Shown here in pieces: positions 1-5,096 of a stretch of 5,513 nucleotides of DNA. The stretch is from Candidatus Shapirobacteria bacterium (GTDB lineage: Bacteria; Patescibacteriota; Microgenomatia; UBA12405), in contig JAHBAQ020000014.1 in the NCBI GenBank assembly GCA_018500045.2, positions 1 through 5,513 of the forward strand. Direction: 5' to 3'. Made by a program: the position numbers and the translations under genes. Below the pieces are notes generated by a model that saw nothing but the letters and a program-made list of their open reading frames with translations, was not told where the DNA came from and did not search any database. Numbering within the stretch: position 1 is the stretch's first letter; each line of letters begins with the position of its first letter.

Positions 1-185
1 AAAATACAAAACAAATAATCGGGACTTAATCAACACGGACAGTTAAATGTTAAAAGTCCTTAGCTAAAAACTACAGCGATCGGAAATAGATGTCAACAAA
101 ACAAAACCCTATATTGTTTTATAATCACCGCAAAATATGTTTTAATCCGGTTTTAAGGTAAAAACTTAGTGATATATTTTGATAG
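1..185. other. Non-coding stretch downstream of the phosphatase gene
   Basis: No gene can be supported here. Visible structures are weak. An AT-rich inverted repeat, AAAACAA (98-104) with TTGTTTT (114-120) around a 9-base loop, could be a poor terminator for the leftward operon, but no clear T-run follows the stem. A second inverted repeat, GGACTT (22-27) with AAGTCC (54-59), lies further left. On the minus strand there is a perfect TTGACA at 96-91, but the hexamer 17 bases on (TAGTTT) is a poor -10. A frame opening with GTG/TTG near position 35 on the minus strand stays open to the window edge for only about 11 codons, so a leftward gene starting here is possible but unproven. Confidence 0.35.
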
Positions 186-1022
186 TTATTTTATTTTAAT
201 AACGACGGCGGTCATATCGTCCGGGGTACCGTCTTTTTTTAAGCTAGTATCGTAAGATTGTTGAATAAATTTCTGACTAATAGTTTCGGGATTTTCGTGA
301 CGATATGTTTTATAAATAGATGAAATTTCCCGTTCCTTTAGATTATGAGTAATACCATCGGTAAAAATAAGTAGACTGTCTTTTGGTTCCAGATCAATTT
401 GAGTGATAACTAAATAAACTGACTTTTGGCCATATGCCTGGCCAAGTCTTTCATCGGCTTCATTGATAAAATGTTTTTTAAATTTGGCTAGTTTTTTACC
501 TTTAAGTTTATCTAGCCGGTCTTGATTGGGATAAGAAATATAATTTTGATCGCGAGTTTCGGGATATAAAACATTGTGGTGGACAAGATAAGCTCGGCTG
601 TCACCAACACAACCAATATAAGCCCGACGTTTACCATTGCTGTCAGTAGTGATAACACCGAATAAACCGGTCGAATAACCGTTTAAAACAGCTGAATTAA
701 CTTTGGTGGAAATATCCTGGAGAGTTTCTTTGATATTGTCGGGGCTTAAATTTGGAAAATATGGTGAGACCTCGGATAAAAGTTGTTGGGTTAATTTTGA
801 ACAAGTTTCGGCGGCCAACTTACCATTTGGAGCACCATTAGCACCATCAAAAACTCCAAAAGAATGATTTTCTGGATTGATAAAAAATTCATCTTGATTG
901 TTTTTTAGATTTTTATCTTTTGATTGACTGAAACCAGCCATTTGAATTTGCTTTGATTTCTTTTCTGGAGATTTAGGGGAAGGAAAACGATCAGGAAAAT
1001 CAGAAAAATTATGTTCAGGCAT
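186..1022 (-). CDS. PP2C-family serine/threonine protein phosphatase
   Basis: Predicted cytoplasmic, metal-dependent (Mn/Mg) phosphatase that removes phosphate from Ser/Thr residues of proteins. All main PP2C motifs are seen in order in the 278 residues: NNQDE (41-45), FGVFDGANG (56-63, metal-binding D59), YIGCVGDSRAYLV (136-147), LLIFTDGI (217-224, D222) and PDDMTAVVI near the C-terminus (267-275, D268). The metal-binding aspartates are therefore intact and the enzyme should be active. There is no membrane segment. The first 27 residues are charged and proline-containing, look disordered and lie outside the domain. An alternative start at Met28 (ATG at 941-939) would remove them, and no ribosome binding site decides between the two. 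It is the last recognised gene of the leftward group, 23 bases after the alkyltransferase-like gene. No partner kinase gene is visible, so its substrate is unknown. Confidence 0.9.
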   Translation of the reverse strand: MPEHNFSDFPDRFPSPKSPEKKSKQIQMAGFSQSKDKNLKNNQDEFFINPENHSFGVFDGANGAPNGKLAAETCSKLTQQLLSEVSPYFPNLSPDNIKETLQDISTKVNSAVLNGYSTGLFGVITTDSNGKRRAYIGCVGDSRAYLVHHNVLYPETRDQNYISYPNQDRLDKLKGKKLAKFKKHFINEADERLGQAYGQKSVYLVITQIDLEPKDSLLIFTDGITHNLKEREISSIYKTYRHENPETISQKFIQQSYDTSLKKDGTPDDMTAVVIKIK

Positions 1023-1045
1023 TAAGAAATGCTAGCATAATCAGG

Positions 1046-1366
1046 CTAAAAAACAAAAAGAATTTTTTCAAAATCAACAATTTTGTTATTTTTACCAACC
1101 TTGATTCCTTCTTTCTGATAAAGTTGGTTGCGCCATTGATCATATTTTGGATCTCGCCAGACTTTACCATTACTATAAACAATGCGATGAAAAGGAATTT
1201 TGTCGACCTGATCAGATTTTCCTAAAATATTGGTAATCATACGCGATAACATTGGGTGACCACCAGCAGCGGCACACAAAAGACCATAAGTAGTGACCCG
1301 ACCAGAGGGAATGGTTAGAGCTAAGGCAACAACTTTTTTGGAAAATTCACCAGGGTTTTTGGTCAT
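1046..1366 (-). CDS. Alkyltransferase-like (ATL) protein, MGMT DNA-binding fold without the active cysteine
   Basis: The 106 residues match the C-terminal DNA-binding domain of O6-alkylguanine-DNA methyltransferases. Visible are IPSGRVTTYGLL (19-30, with the base-flipping Tyr27), the recognition helix with the conserved Arg (SRMITNIL, R42) and the active-site segment IPFHRIV (57-63). True MGMT enzymes have PCHR here and known ATL proteins have PWHR; this one has PFHR (codons CCT TTT CAT CGC). It therefore cannot accept an alkyl group and should act, like ATLs, as a sensor that binds O6-alkylguanine and passes it to nucleotide excision repair (known for the family, inferred here). The C-terminal GIKVGKNNKIVDFEKILF also fits MGMT/ATL proteins. 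Its ATG overlaps the TGA of the upstream GIY-YIG nuclease gene by 4 bases (ATGA), so the two are probably translationally coupled. Confidence 0.85.
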   Translation of the reverse strand: MTKNPGEFSKKVVALALTIPSGRVTTYGLLCAAAGGHPMLSRMITNILGKSDQVDKIPFHRIVYSNGKVWRDPKYDQWRNQLYQKEGIKVGKNNKIVDFEKILFVF

Positions 1367-1611
1367 ACATTATTTTTGAGAAAATTTATTTTTTCGATTC
1401 GAGATAGTTTTTTAATACGTGATTCTTCGATTGAAGCTTCTGAACGATTACTAAATTCTTTTGAATAAATTAATTTTACCGGACGACGAACTTTGGTATA
1501 TTTGGCTCCGATTTTGGAGGTGTTATGTTCTTTGACTCTGCGTTCTAAATTAGTGGTAATACCGGTGTAAAAAGTGCTATCACAACATTCTAATATATAA
1601 ACGAAGTACAT
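1363..1611 (-). CDS. Single-domain GIY-YIG nuclease (YhbQ/UPF0213-like)
   Basis: An 82-residue protein that is essentially one GIY-YIG domain. It starts with FVYILEC (3-9, the GIY half as VYI) and FYTGITTNLERRVKEHN (14-30, the YIG half as YTG, with conserved Arg25 and His29). It continues with GAKYTKVRRPVKLIYS (35-50) and SEASIEESRIKKLSRIEKI (57-75), where Glu58 is the likely metal-binding catalytic residue. Length and motifs match the widespread UPF0213 family, which has been reported to cut DNA but whose cellular job is unsettled. Its ATG shares one base with the TAA of the rarA 3' fragment (TAATG), and its own TGA overlaps the alkyltransferase-like start by 4 bases. It therefore sits in the middle of a coupled DNA-maintenance string. 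A role in cutting at lesions marked by the neighbour is attractive but purely inferred. Confidence 0.9.
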   Translation of the reverse strand: MYFVYILECCDSTFYTGITTNLERRVKEHNTSKIGAKYTKVRRPVKLIYSKEFSNRSEASIEESRIKKLSRIEKINFLKNNV

Positions 1612-2336
1612 TATTTTTTCTTTTCAACAAAATATTTTTTGTCTTTGAGTTTGTCGGGTAACAACGACTCTTTGGAATACATCTCGTAACCTTGGCCGTA
1701 GCCAGCGTCTTTCATTAATTTCGTTTCGGCGTTGCGGAGATTAAGCGGTATTGGCAGATTACCTAAATTTTCGACATCACGACTGGCAAGTTTAAAAGCC
1801 TCATAGGCACTGCGATCTTTAGGAGACTTGGCAAGATAAGTAACACCGTGGGCTAAATTGATAGAACATTCGGGGTAACCAATTTGAGTGACGGCTTGAA
1901 AAACTTGATTAGCCAACATAAGAGCCGATGAATTGGCAATACCAATATCTTCACTAGCAAAAATTACCATTCGACGGGCAATAAATTTGGGATCTTCACC
2001 GGCATTAATCATCCGAGATAAATAATAAAGGGCGGCATCGACGTTGCTGGCGCGCATACTTTTGATAAAAGCCGAAATAGTATTGTAGTGTTCTTCACCC
2101 TTTTTATCGAAACGTAAGAATTTATTTTGAAGAGTGTTAATGAGATCTTCTTTGCCTAATTTGTTGTAAAGAGTAAAGGCATTGTCGATCATGGTGAGGG
2201 CTTGGCGAGCATCACCATTGGCCATTTTGATAAGCCAGTCTTTAGCGTCTTTAGTAATTTTGGTTTTGAGAATTTTGACAGCACGAGTTATTACTTCGTT
2301 AATTTCATCATCGGATAGTTCATTAAGAATAAACAC
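1611..2336 (-). CDS. rarA: RarA/MgsA ATPase, C-terminal fragment (lid and oligomerisation domains)
   Basis: These 241 residues continue the RarA protein directly after the in-frame TGA, in the same reading frame. They contain the AAA+ lid with the sensor-2 motif NGDARQAL (40-47), then the RarA-specific region: RFDKKGEEHYNTISAFIKSMR (75-95), AALYYLSRMINAGEDPKFIARRMVIFASEDIG (101-132), LAHGVTYLAKSPKDRSAY (161-178) and RNAETKLMKDAGYGQGY (201-217). Conservation is good, with no further stop or frameshift. The coordinates use the GTG two codons after the TGA, the first possible start, but no ribosome binding site precedes it and the GTG lies inside a predicted hairpin. It may instead be expressed only by readthrough, or not at all. 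Alone it lacks Walker A and B and could not hydrolyse ATP. The end (DKKYFVEKKK) is about 25 residues shorter than in long RarA proteins. Its stop overlaps the GIY-YIG start by one base. Confidence 0.75.
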   Translation of the reverse strand: MFILNELSDDEINEVITRAVKILKTKITKDAKDWLIKMANGDARQALTMIDNAFTLYNKLGKEDLINTLQNKFLRFDKKGEEHYNTISAFIKSMRASNVDAALYYLSRMINAGEDPKFIARRMVIFASEDIGIANSSALMLANQVFQAVTQIGYPECSINLAHGVTYLAKSPKDRSAYEAFKLASRDVENLGNLPIPLNLRNAETKLMKDAGYGQGYEMYSKESLLPDKLKDKKYFVEKKK

Positions 2337-2339
2337 CCG
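2312..2339 (-). other. Predicted RNA hairpin immediately after the rarA TGA
   Basis: Read on the minus strand from 2339 to 2312, the sequence can fold into a 12-bp stem. CGGGT pairs with ATCCG, and after one bulged U (2317) GTTTATT pairs with AATGAAC, with two G-U pairs and a CUU loop at 2327-2325. It begins at the first base after the TGA and contains the GTG at 2336-2334 that could serve as a restart codon. It might affect readthrough or reinitiation, or may be chance. The loop does not resemble the E. coli selenocysteine-insertion (SECIS) loop. Confidence 0.3.
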
Positions 2340-2342
2340 TCA
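2340..2342 (-). other. rarA: In-frame TGA interrupting rarA at the SRC motif
   Basis: The codons across the junction read CTT TCC CAC TGA CGG GTG TTT ATT, that is L-S-H-stop-R-V-F-I. Without the stop, one continuous RarA of about 386 residues would be read from 2771 to 1611. TGA replaces the residue that is often Cys in this motif (TGC or TGT to TGA is one base change), and CGC to CAC would change the Arg before it. Two other genes in the window end in TGA with normal C-termini (1363-1365 and 5094-5096), so TGA is read as a stop in this genome. Confidence 0.85.
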
Positions 2343-2771
2343 GTGGGAAAGCAGCGGAGAAATGCCCTCAAAAAAGGGGTTTTCGGAAGTAGCACCAATT
2401 AAAGTAAGAACCCCTGACTCAACATAAGGTAATAAAAAATCTTGTTGGGCTTTGTTGAAACGATGAATTTCGTCTAAAAATAAAATTTTTTTGTACAGGC
2501 CAGGGTTATTTTCACCAACTATCTTTCGAATATCGTCTTTGCCAGCGGAAACAGCAGAAAGTTCGTGAATTTCAGCGCCAGTTTCTTTGGCAATGATTCT
2601 GGCTAAGGTGGTTTTGCCAACCCCTGGAGGGCCCCAAAAAATCATAGAAAAAACTTGATGATTTTCGATAGCCAAACGGAGAGGTTTACCTTCGCCAACT
2701 AAATGTTTTTGACCAATAAATTCATCAAGATTTTTTGGACGAAGTAGTGAGGCTAAAGGTTGAGAGAGCAT
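2340..2771 (-). CDS. rarA: RarA/MgsA ATPase, N-terminal fragment (AAA+ nucleotide-binding domain)
   Basis: RarA (MgsA) is a clamp-loader-like AAA+ ATPase that acts on stalled replication forks and single-strand gaps. The 143 residues start like the family (PLASLLRPKNLDEFIGQKHLVGEGKPL, 5-31) and hold Walker A GPPGVGKTT (47-55), Walker B ILFLDEIHRF (96-105, D100/E101) and sensor 1 LIGATSEN (124-131). The frame ends in SPLLSH followed by TGA, exactly where relatives read LLSRC (or SRA) and then RVF. The usual arginine-finger Arg is thus His here and the next residue is a stop. The remainder of RarA follows in the same frame. The fragment may bind ATP but lacks lid and oligomerisation parts, so on its own it is probably not functional. 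A promoter (TTGACC/TATACT) lies just upstream; the ATG has no Shine-Dalgarno sequence. A recent pseudogene, a sequence error or readthrough are all possible. Confidence 0.8.
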   Translation of the reverse strand: MLSQPLASLLRPKNLDEFIGQKHLVGEGKPLRLAIENHQVFSMIFWGPPGVGKTTLARIIAKETGAEIHELSAVSAGKDDIRKIVGENNPGLYKKILFLDEIHRFNKAQQDFLLPYVESGVLTLIGATSENPFFEGISPLLSH

Positions 2772-2776
2772 ACTTT

Positions 2777-2795
2777 GGGTAATATTCGGGTAATA
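2777..2795 (-). repeat. Two direct repeats of TATTACCC at 11-bp spacing upstream of rarA
   Basis: On the minus strand TATTACCC occurs at 2795-2788 and again at 2784-2777, an 11-bp period (about one helical turn). The pair lies between the predicted -10 box and the rarA ATG, around the expected transcription start. That is a typical place for a repressor operator. No regulator is known; this is a positional inference. Confidence 0.35.
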
Positions 2796-2800
2796 GGTTC

Positions 2801-2829
2801 AGTATAGACTAGATGTGTTTGATGGTCAA
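2801..2829 (-). promoter_or_regulatory. Sigma70-like promoter for the rarA group
   Basis: On the minus strand there is a -35 box TTGACC (2829-2824, 5 of 6 to consensus), a 17-bp spacer and a -10 box TATACT (2806-2801, 5 of 6). Transcription should start near 2794, giving a leader of about 23 bases before the rarA ATG at 2771. The promoter lies mostly inside the 3' end of the SDR gene. It suggests that rarA and the three genes after it can be transcribed independently of the SDR gene. Confidence 0.6.
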
Positions 2830-3477
2830 TTGGGGAACAAAAATATCATCGTCGCAATCAAGGACAAAATCGATAGCTTTGACAACTTGATCAGGGTTAA
2901 GACTCCGGGAAAGGTCAGTGTTGGTGCCTTGAGTAAATTTTGTATTCATCACTCCCGGATGAATATCGATGATTTTTATGTGACTATTGGCCAATTCTAA
3001 TTGAAGTGACTCGGTAAATCCGGTGAGAGCCCACTTAGAAGCATGATAAACCGAATTATTGGCTTTGGGATGAAGGCCAGCAGTGGAATTAATATTAATG
3101 ATTGTCCCATATTTTTGTTTTTTGAAAATCGGAATCAAAATGTTGGCGGAAAAAATTGGAGCTAGACAATTAACTTCAAAAACTTTTTTGATACGATCAG
3201 GCTGGTTGGTTTCAATAGGACCATCAATATAGATACCGGCATTGTTAATGAAGACATTAATTTTTTTGTATTTTTTATGGATATTTTTGATAGTTTGAGC
3301 AAGATCGCTAAAATCGGAGACATCGCAATGATAAAAATCACAGCCCAAATGATGAGCAATCGTCTTGACTGTCGGATCAATATCTAAAATAATCACCTGA
3401 TTTTCGGCAGAAAAGAAAGCAGCAAGTTCTCTACCCAAGCCGCTGGCGCCACCGGTAATACAAATAATTTGTTTCAT
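2809..3477 (-). CDS. Short-chain dehydrogenase/reductase (SDR), probably NAD-dependent
   Basis: A 222-residue classical SDR: a soluble Rossmann-fold oxidoreductase acting on an alcohol or carbonyl substrate that cannot be named from sequence. Seen in order are the cofactor motif TGGASGLG (8-15), an acidic residue at the end of the second strand (ILDID, D32, which favours NAD(H) over NADP(H)), CDVSD (51-55), NNAG (78-81) and the complete catalytic tetrad N103, S131 (NINSTAG), Y144 and K148 (YHASK). The PG motif follows at 174-175. The length is slightly short for the family (about 250), but the C-terminal strand is present. The ATG at 3477 is the natural start because the first strand KQIICITGG follows at once. 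It is divergent from the deacetylase gene, with 52 bases between the two starts, and ends 37 bases before rarA. No neighbour hints at its substrate. Confidence 0.92.
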   Translation of the reverse strand: MKQIICITGGASGLGRELAAFFSAENQVIILDIDPTVKTIAHHLGCDFYHCDVSDFSDLAQTIKNIHKKYKKINVFINNAGIYIDGPIETNQPDRIKKVFEVNCLAPIFSANILIPIFKKQKYGTIININSTAGLHPKANNSVYHASKWALTGFTESLQLELANSHIKIIDIHPGVMNTKFTQGTNTDLSRSLNPDQVVKAIDFVLDCDDDIFVPQLTIKHI

Positions 3478-3505
3478 TGATTAATTTTGGCAAAATTAAG
3501 TCATA

Positions 3506-3536
3506 ATTACAATGTATAATCGACTATTTATGGCAA
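3506..3536 (-). promoter_or_regulatory. Weak candidate promoter for the SDR gene
   Basis: On the minus strand TTGCCA (3536-3531) and TGTAAT (3511-3506) each match the sigma70 boxes at 5 of 6 positions, but the spacer is 19 bp, longer than ideal. Transcription would start near 3499, about 21 bases before the SDR ATG. It overlaps head-on with the forward TATAAT box, so the two directions would compete for polymerase. Confidence 0.3.
3515..3520 (+). promoter_or_regulatory. TATAAT -10 box of the envelope operon, probably leaderless
   Basis: A perfect TATAAT ends 10 bases before the ATG at 3530. Transcription would start at about 3526-3529, essentially at the start codon, so the mRNA would have almost no leader. 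There is no good -35 box at 16-18 bp; TTGGCA at 3487-3492 is 22 bp away. The earlier in-frame ATG at 3512 would lie upstream of this transcription start, which argues for the 3530 start. Confidence 0.5.
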
Positions 3537-4450
3537 AGAAGAAGGTCAATAAAATTAACATAGTATTCCCAATATTGGGAATACTATTGATAGTAATTGC
3601 TGGAATATTGCAGTATCAAATAAAAAATTCAGGAAAAAAGATATTAAATTCTGGGTGGATAACCAATAAAACTAAAGAAATTAAAACACCAGAGGTTCCA
3701 ATAATAACTGAAGTACCAACAAAGACTCCATCACCAACGGTAAAAGCGACACCAAAACCAGCAACAGTAGAAAGTATGAACAAAGAATATGGACCATGTG
3801 CCAAAGTGAATGTGTTGATGTATCACCATATTCAGGATGAAAACATAGCCAAAGAAAAAGGACAAACTAGTTTGACGGTAACACCAGAATTTTTTAAAAA
3901 ACACTTAGAGTATTTGAGAGATAATGGTTATAGCGTAATTACTATGGCGGAATTAAAAAACTTTTTTAGTGGTGGAATAGTTTTACCCAAAAAATCAGTT
4001 ATGATTACGGTGGATGATGGCTATAAAGATAACTATGAAGTAATGTATCCGATTCTAAAAGAGTTTGGATTTAAAGCAACGGTATTTGTAGCTACAGGAT
4101 TATTGAATAATCCGGAGTATATGAGCTGGGGTGATCTAAACCAGATGAAAGATTTGGTATATTTTGGTAACCATACTTGGTCACATCACAGCTCGGCTGG
4201 AACTAAAGAAAAACAAACAGAAGAAATTACCTTGGCGGATAAACAATTGAGTGAACACGGACTTAATGATGATAAAATTTTTGCTTATCCTTACGGCGGA
4301 TCAAGTAAAATTGCCAAAGAAGTACTGACGAATAACAGCTATCAGATTGCTTTTACTACAGTTCACGGTAATATTTTATGTAGAGGTAAATCTTTGGAAT
4401 TACCCAGAATTAGGGTGGGCAATTCGTCACTTAGATCTTATGGATTATAA
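3530..4450 (+). CDS. Membrane-anchored polysaccharide deacetylase (CE4/NodB domain)
   Basis: Predicted extracytoplasmic, metal-dependent enzyme removing N- or O-acetyl groups from a cell-surface polysaccharide or peptidoglycan sugar. Counting from the ATG at 3530 (306 residues): a positively charged start MAKKKVNK, one membrane helix (about 9-28), a Thr/Pro-rich linker (51-80), then the NodB domain. Its motifs are YHHI (98-101), TVDDGY (160-165, catalytic D162 and metal D163), HTWSH (215-219, metal H215 and H219), FAYPYG (251-256) and the terminal LPRIRV (291-296). All catalytic and zinc-binding residues are present. An in-frame ATG at 3512 would add MYNRLF but overlaps the TATAAT box. A perfect 28-bp palindrome lies in the codons of the membrane helix. 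The gene overlaps the next one by 11 bases. A joint role with the L,D-transpeptidase in peptidoglycan remodelling is inferred. Confidence 0.92.
   Translation: MAKKKVNKINIVFPILGILLIVIAGILQYQIKNSGKKILNSGWITNKTKEIKTPEVPIITEVPTKTPSPTVKATPKPATVESMNKEYGPCAKVNVLMYHHIQDENIAKEKGQTSLTVTPEFFKKHLEYLRDNGYSVITMAELKNFFSGGIVLPKKSVMITVDDGYKDNYEVMYPILKEFGFKATVFVATGLLNNPEYMSWGDLNQMKDLVYFGNHTWSHHSSAGTKEKQTEEITLADKQLSEHGLNDDKIFAYPYGGSSKIAKEVLTNNSYQIAFTTVHGNILCRGKSLELPRIRVGNSSLRSYGL
3560..3587. repeat. Perfect 28-bp palindrome inside the deacetylase gene
   Basis: The left arm ATAGTATTCCCAAT (3560-3573) is followed directly by its exact reverse complement (3574-3587). As RNA it gives an 11-bp stem with an AAUAUU loop, starting 30 bases after the first base of the start codon. 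The right arm can alternatively pair with TAGTA at 3591-3595 (TACTA 3582-3586, loop TTGA), so two mutually exclusive hairpins are possible. It could be a dimeric protein binding site or an mRNA structure controlling early translation. Confidence 0.6.
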
Positions 4451-5096
4451 AAAGAATTTTTTTTGGGCAGCACCATTGATAGCAGTTTTGGCGGTGGTGA
4501 ACTTAGTACCTTGTGTGATGAGACTCTTTTCCAGGCAAGGCGAGATTAATCCGGAAAATATTGTTGATGAATATGACCCTAAAGCAAATGAAGGGATATT
4601 TAATAATAAAATTGTGGAAGTACCACAGATAGTACCAGCATTTGAATCAGTATTGGGAGAAGTCACAAAAAATGAGTCTACTGACAAAAGAATTGAGGTT
4701 GATTTAAAAAACCAACGGGTTTACGCTTATGAAAAAGATAAAAAAGTTCATGATTTTTTGATTTCTTCGGGATCATGGGATAGAACTCCAACCGGAACTT
4801 TTAAAATTTGGACTAAGGTCAGAGTTCAAAAAATGTCGGGGGGATCAAAAGAATTAGGAACTTATTATTATTTACCTAATGTCCAGAATGTAATGTTTTT
4901 TTATAACGAAAAATATGAGAGAAAATTGGGATTTAGTTTTCATCAAGCCTATTGGCACAATAATTTTGGGGTACCAATGTCACATGGATGTATTAATATG
5001 ACGACGAATGATTCGGCAACTCTGTATAAATGGGCCGAGATAGGAACTCCGGTTGTTATTTATGGGAAATATCAAACCGTTTTACCAAGAGTATGA
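4440..5096 (+). CDS. Membrane-anchored L,D-transpeptidase (YkuD domain)
   Basis: Predicted extracytoplasmic cysteine enzyme that makes 3-3 cross-links in peptidoglycan or attaches molecules to it. The 218 residues begin with one membrane helix (about 7-28), followed by an acidic linker (31-80). The YkuD domain (84-208) begins IEVDLKNQRVYAYE and contains SSGSWDRTPTGTFKIWTK (109-126), KMSGGSKELGTYYYLPNVQN (131-150) and FHQAYWHNNFGVPMSHGCINM (167-187). C184 is the nucleophile; H168 is the likely catalytic His, followed by Gln where Gly is more usual. The ATG at 4440 sits inside the deacetylase gene (11-base overlap) and leads straight into the helix. The frame is open further upstream to 4347, but that region is already coding for the deacetylase motif LPRIRV. 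The TGA stop overlaps the glycosyltransferase ATG by 4 bases, so translational coupling is likely. Confidence 0.93.
   Translation: MDYKKNFFWAAPLIAVLAVVNLVPCVMRLFSRQGEINPENIVDEYDPKANEGIFNNKIVEVPQIVPAFESVLGEVTKNESTDKRIEVDLKNQRVYAYEKDKKVHDFLISSGSWDRTPTGTFKIWTKVRVQKMSGGSKELGTYYYLPNVQNVMFFYNEKYERKLGFSFHQAYWHNNFGVPMSHGCINMTTNDSATLYKWAEIGTPVVIYGKYQTVLPRV

Noticed and set aside
98..120. AAAACAA/TTGTTTT hairpin as an intrinsic terminator of the leftward operon
   Set aside because: The stem is almost all A-T pairs and no clear T-run follows it on either strand, so it is noted only within the non-coding entry.
1029..1038. Perfect 10-bp palindrome ATGCTAGCAT between the ATL and phosphatase genes
   Set aside because: It is too short to stand out in a window of this length and no T-run follows it, so it is not a terminator.
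2340..2342. TGA read as Gly throughout the genome, as in Gracilibacteria/Absconditabacteria
   Set aside because: The GIY-YIG and L,D-transpeptidase genes end in TGA with normal C-termini, both stops overlap the next start, and relatives do not have Gly at the interrupted rarA position.
2182..2427. Plus-strand open frame of 81 codons
   Set aside because: It is a shadow of rarA: composition and content mirror the conserved minus-strand gene and no family is recognisable.
2815..3000. Open frames opposite or overlapping the SDR gene (2815-3000 plus strand, 3162-3380 minus strand)
   Set aside because: Both lie within the well-conserved SDR gene and show no recognisable motifs.
3487..3492. TTGGCA as -35 box of the forward TATAAT
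   Set aside because: The spacer would be 22 bp, outside the usual 16-19 bp range.
3512..3529. Upstream ATG start for the deacetylase (MYNRLF extension)
   Set aside because: This ATG overlaps the TATAAT box and would lie before the predicted transcription start. The MAKKK start at 3530 gives a normal membrane anchor.
4347..4439. Earlier start for the L,D-transpeptidase
   Set aside because: This stretch encodes the conserved C-terminal end of the deacetylase in another frame. The ATG at 4440 leads directly into the membrane helix.
4445..4687. Minus-strand open frames opposite the envelope genes (3616-3804 and 4445-4687)
   Set aside because: They are antisense shadows of the deacetylase and L,D-transpeptidase, with no motif or start signal.
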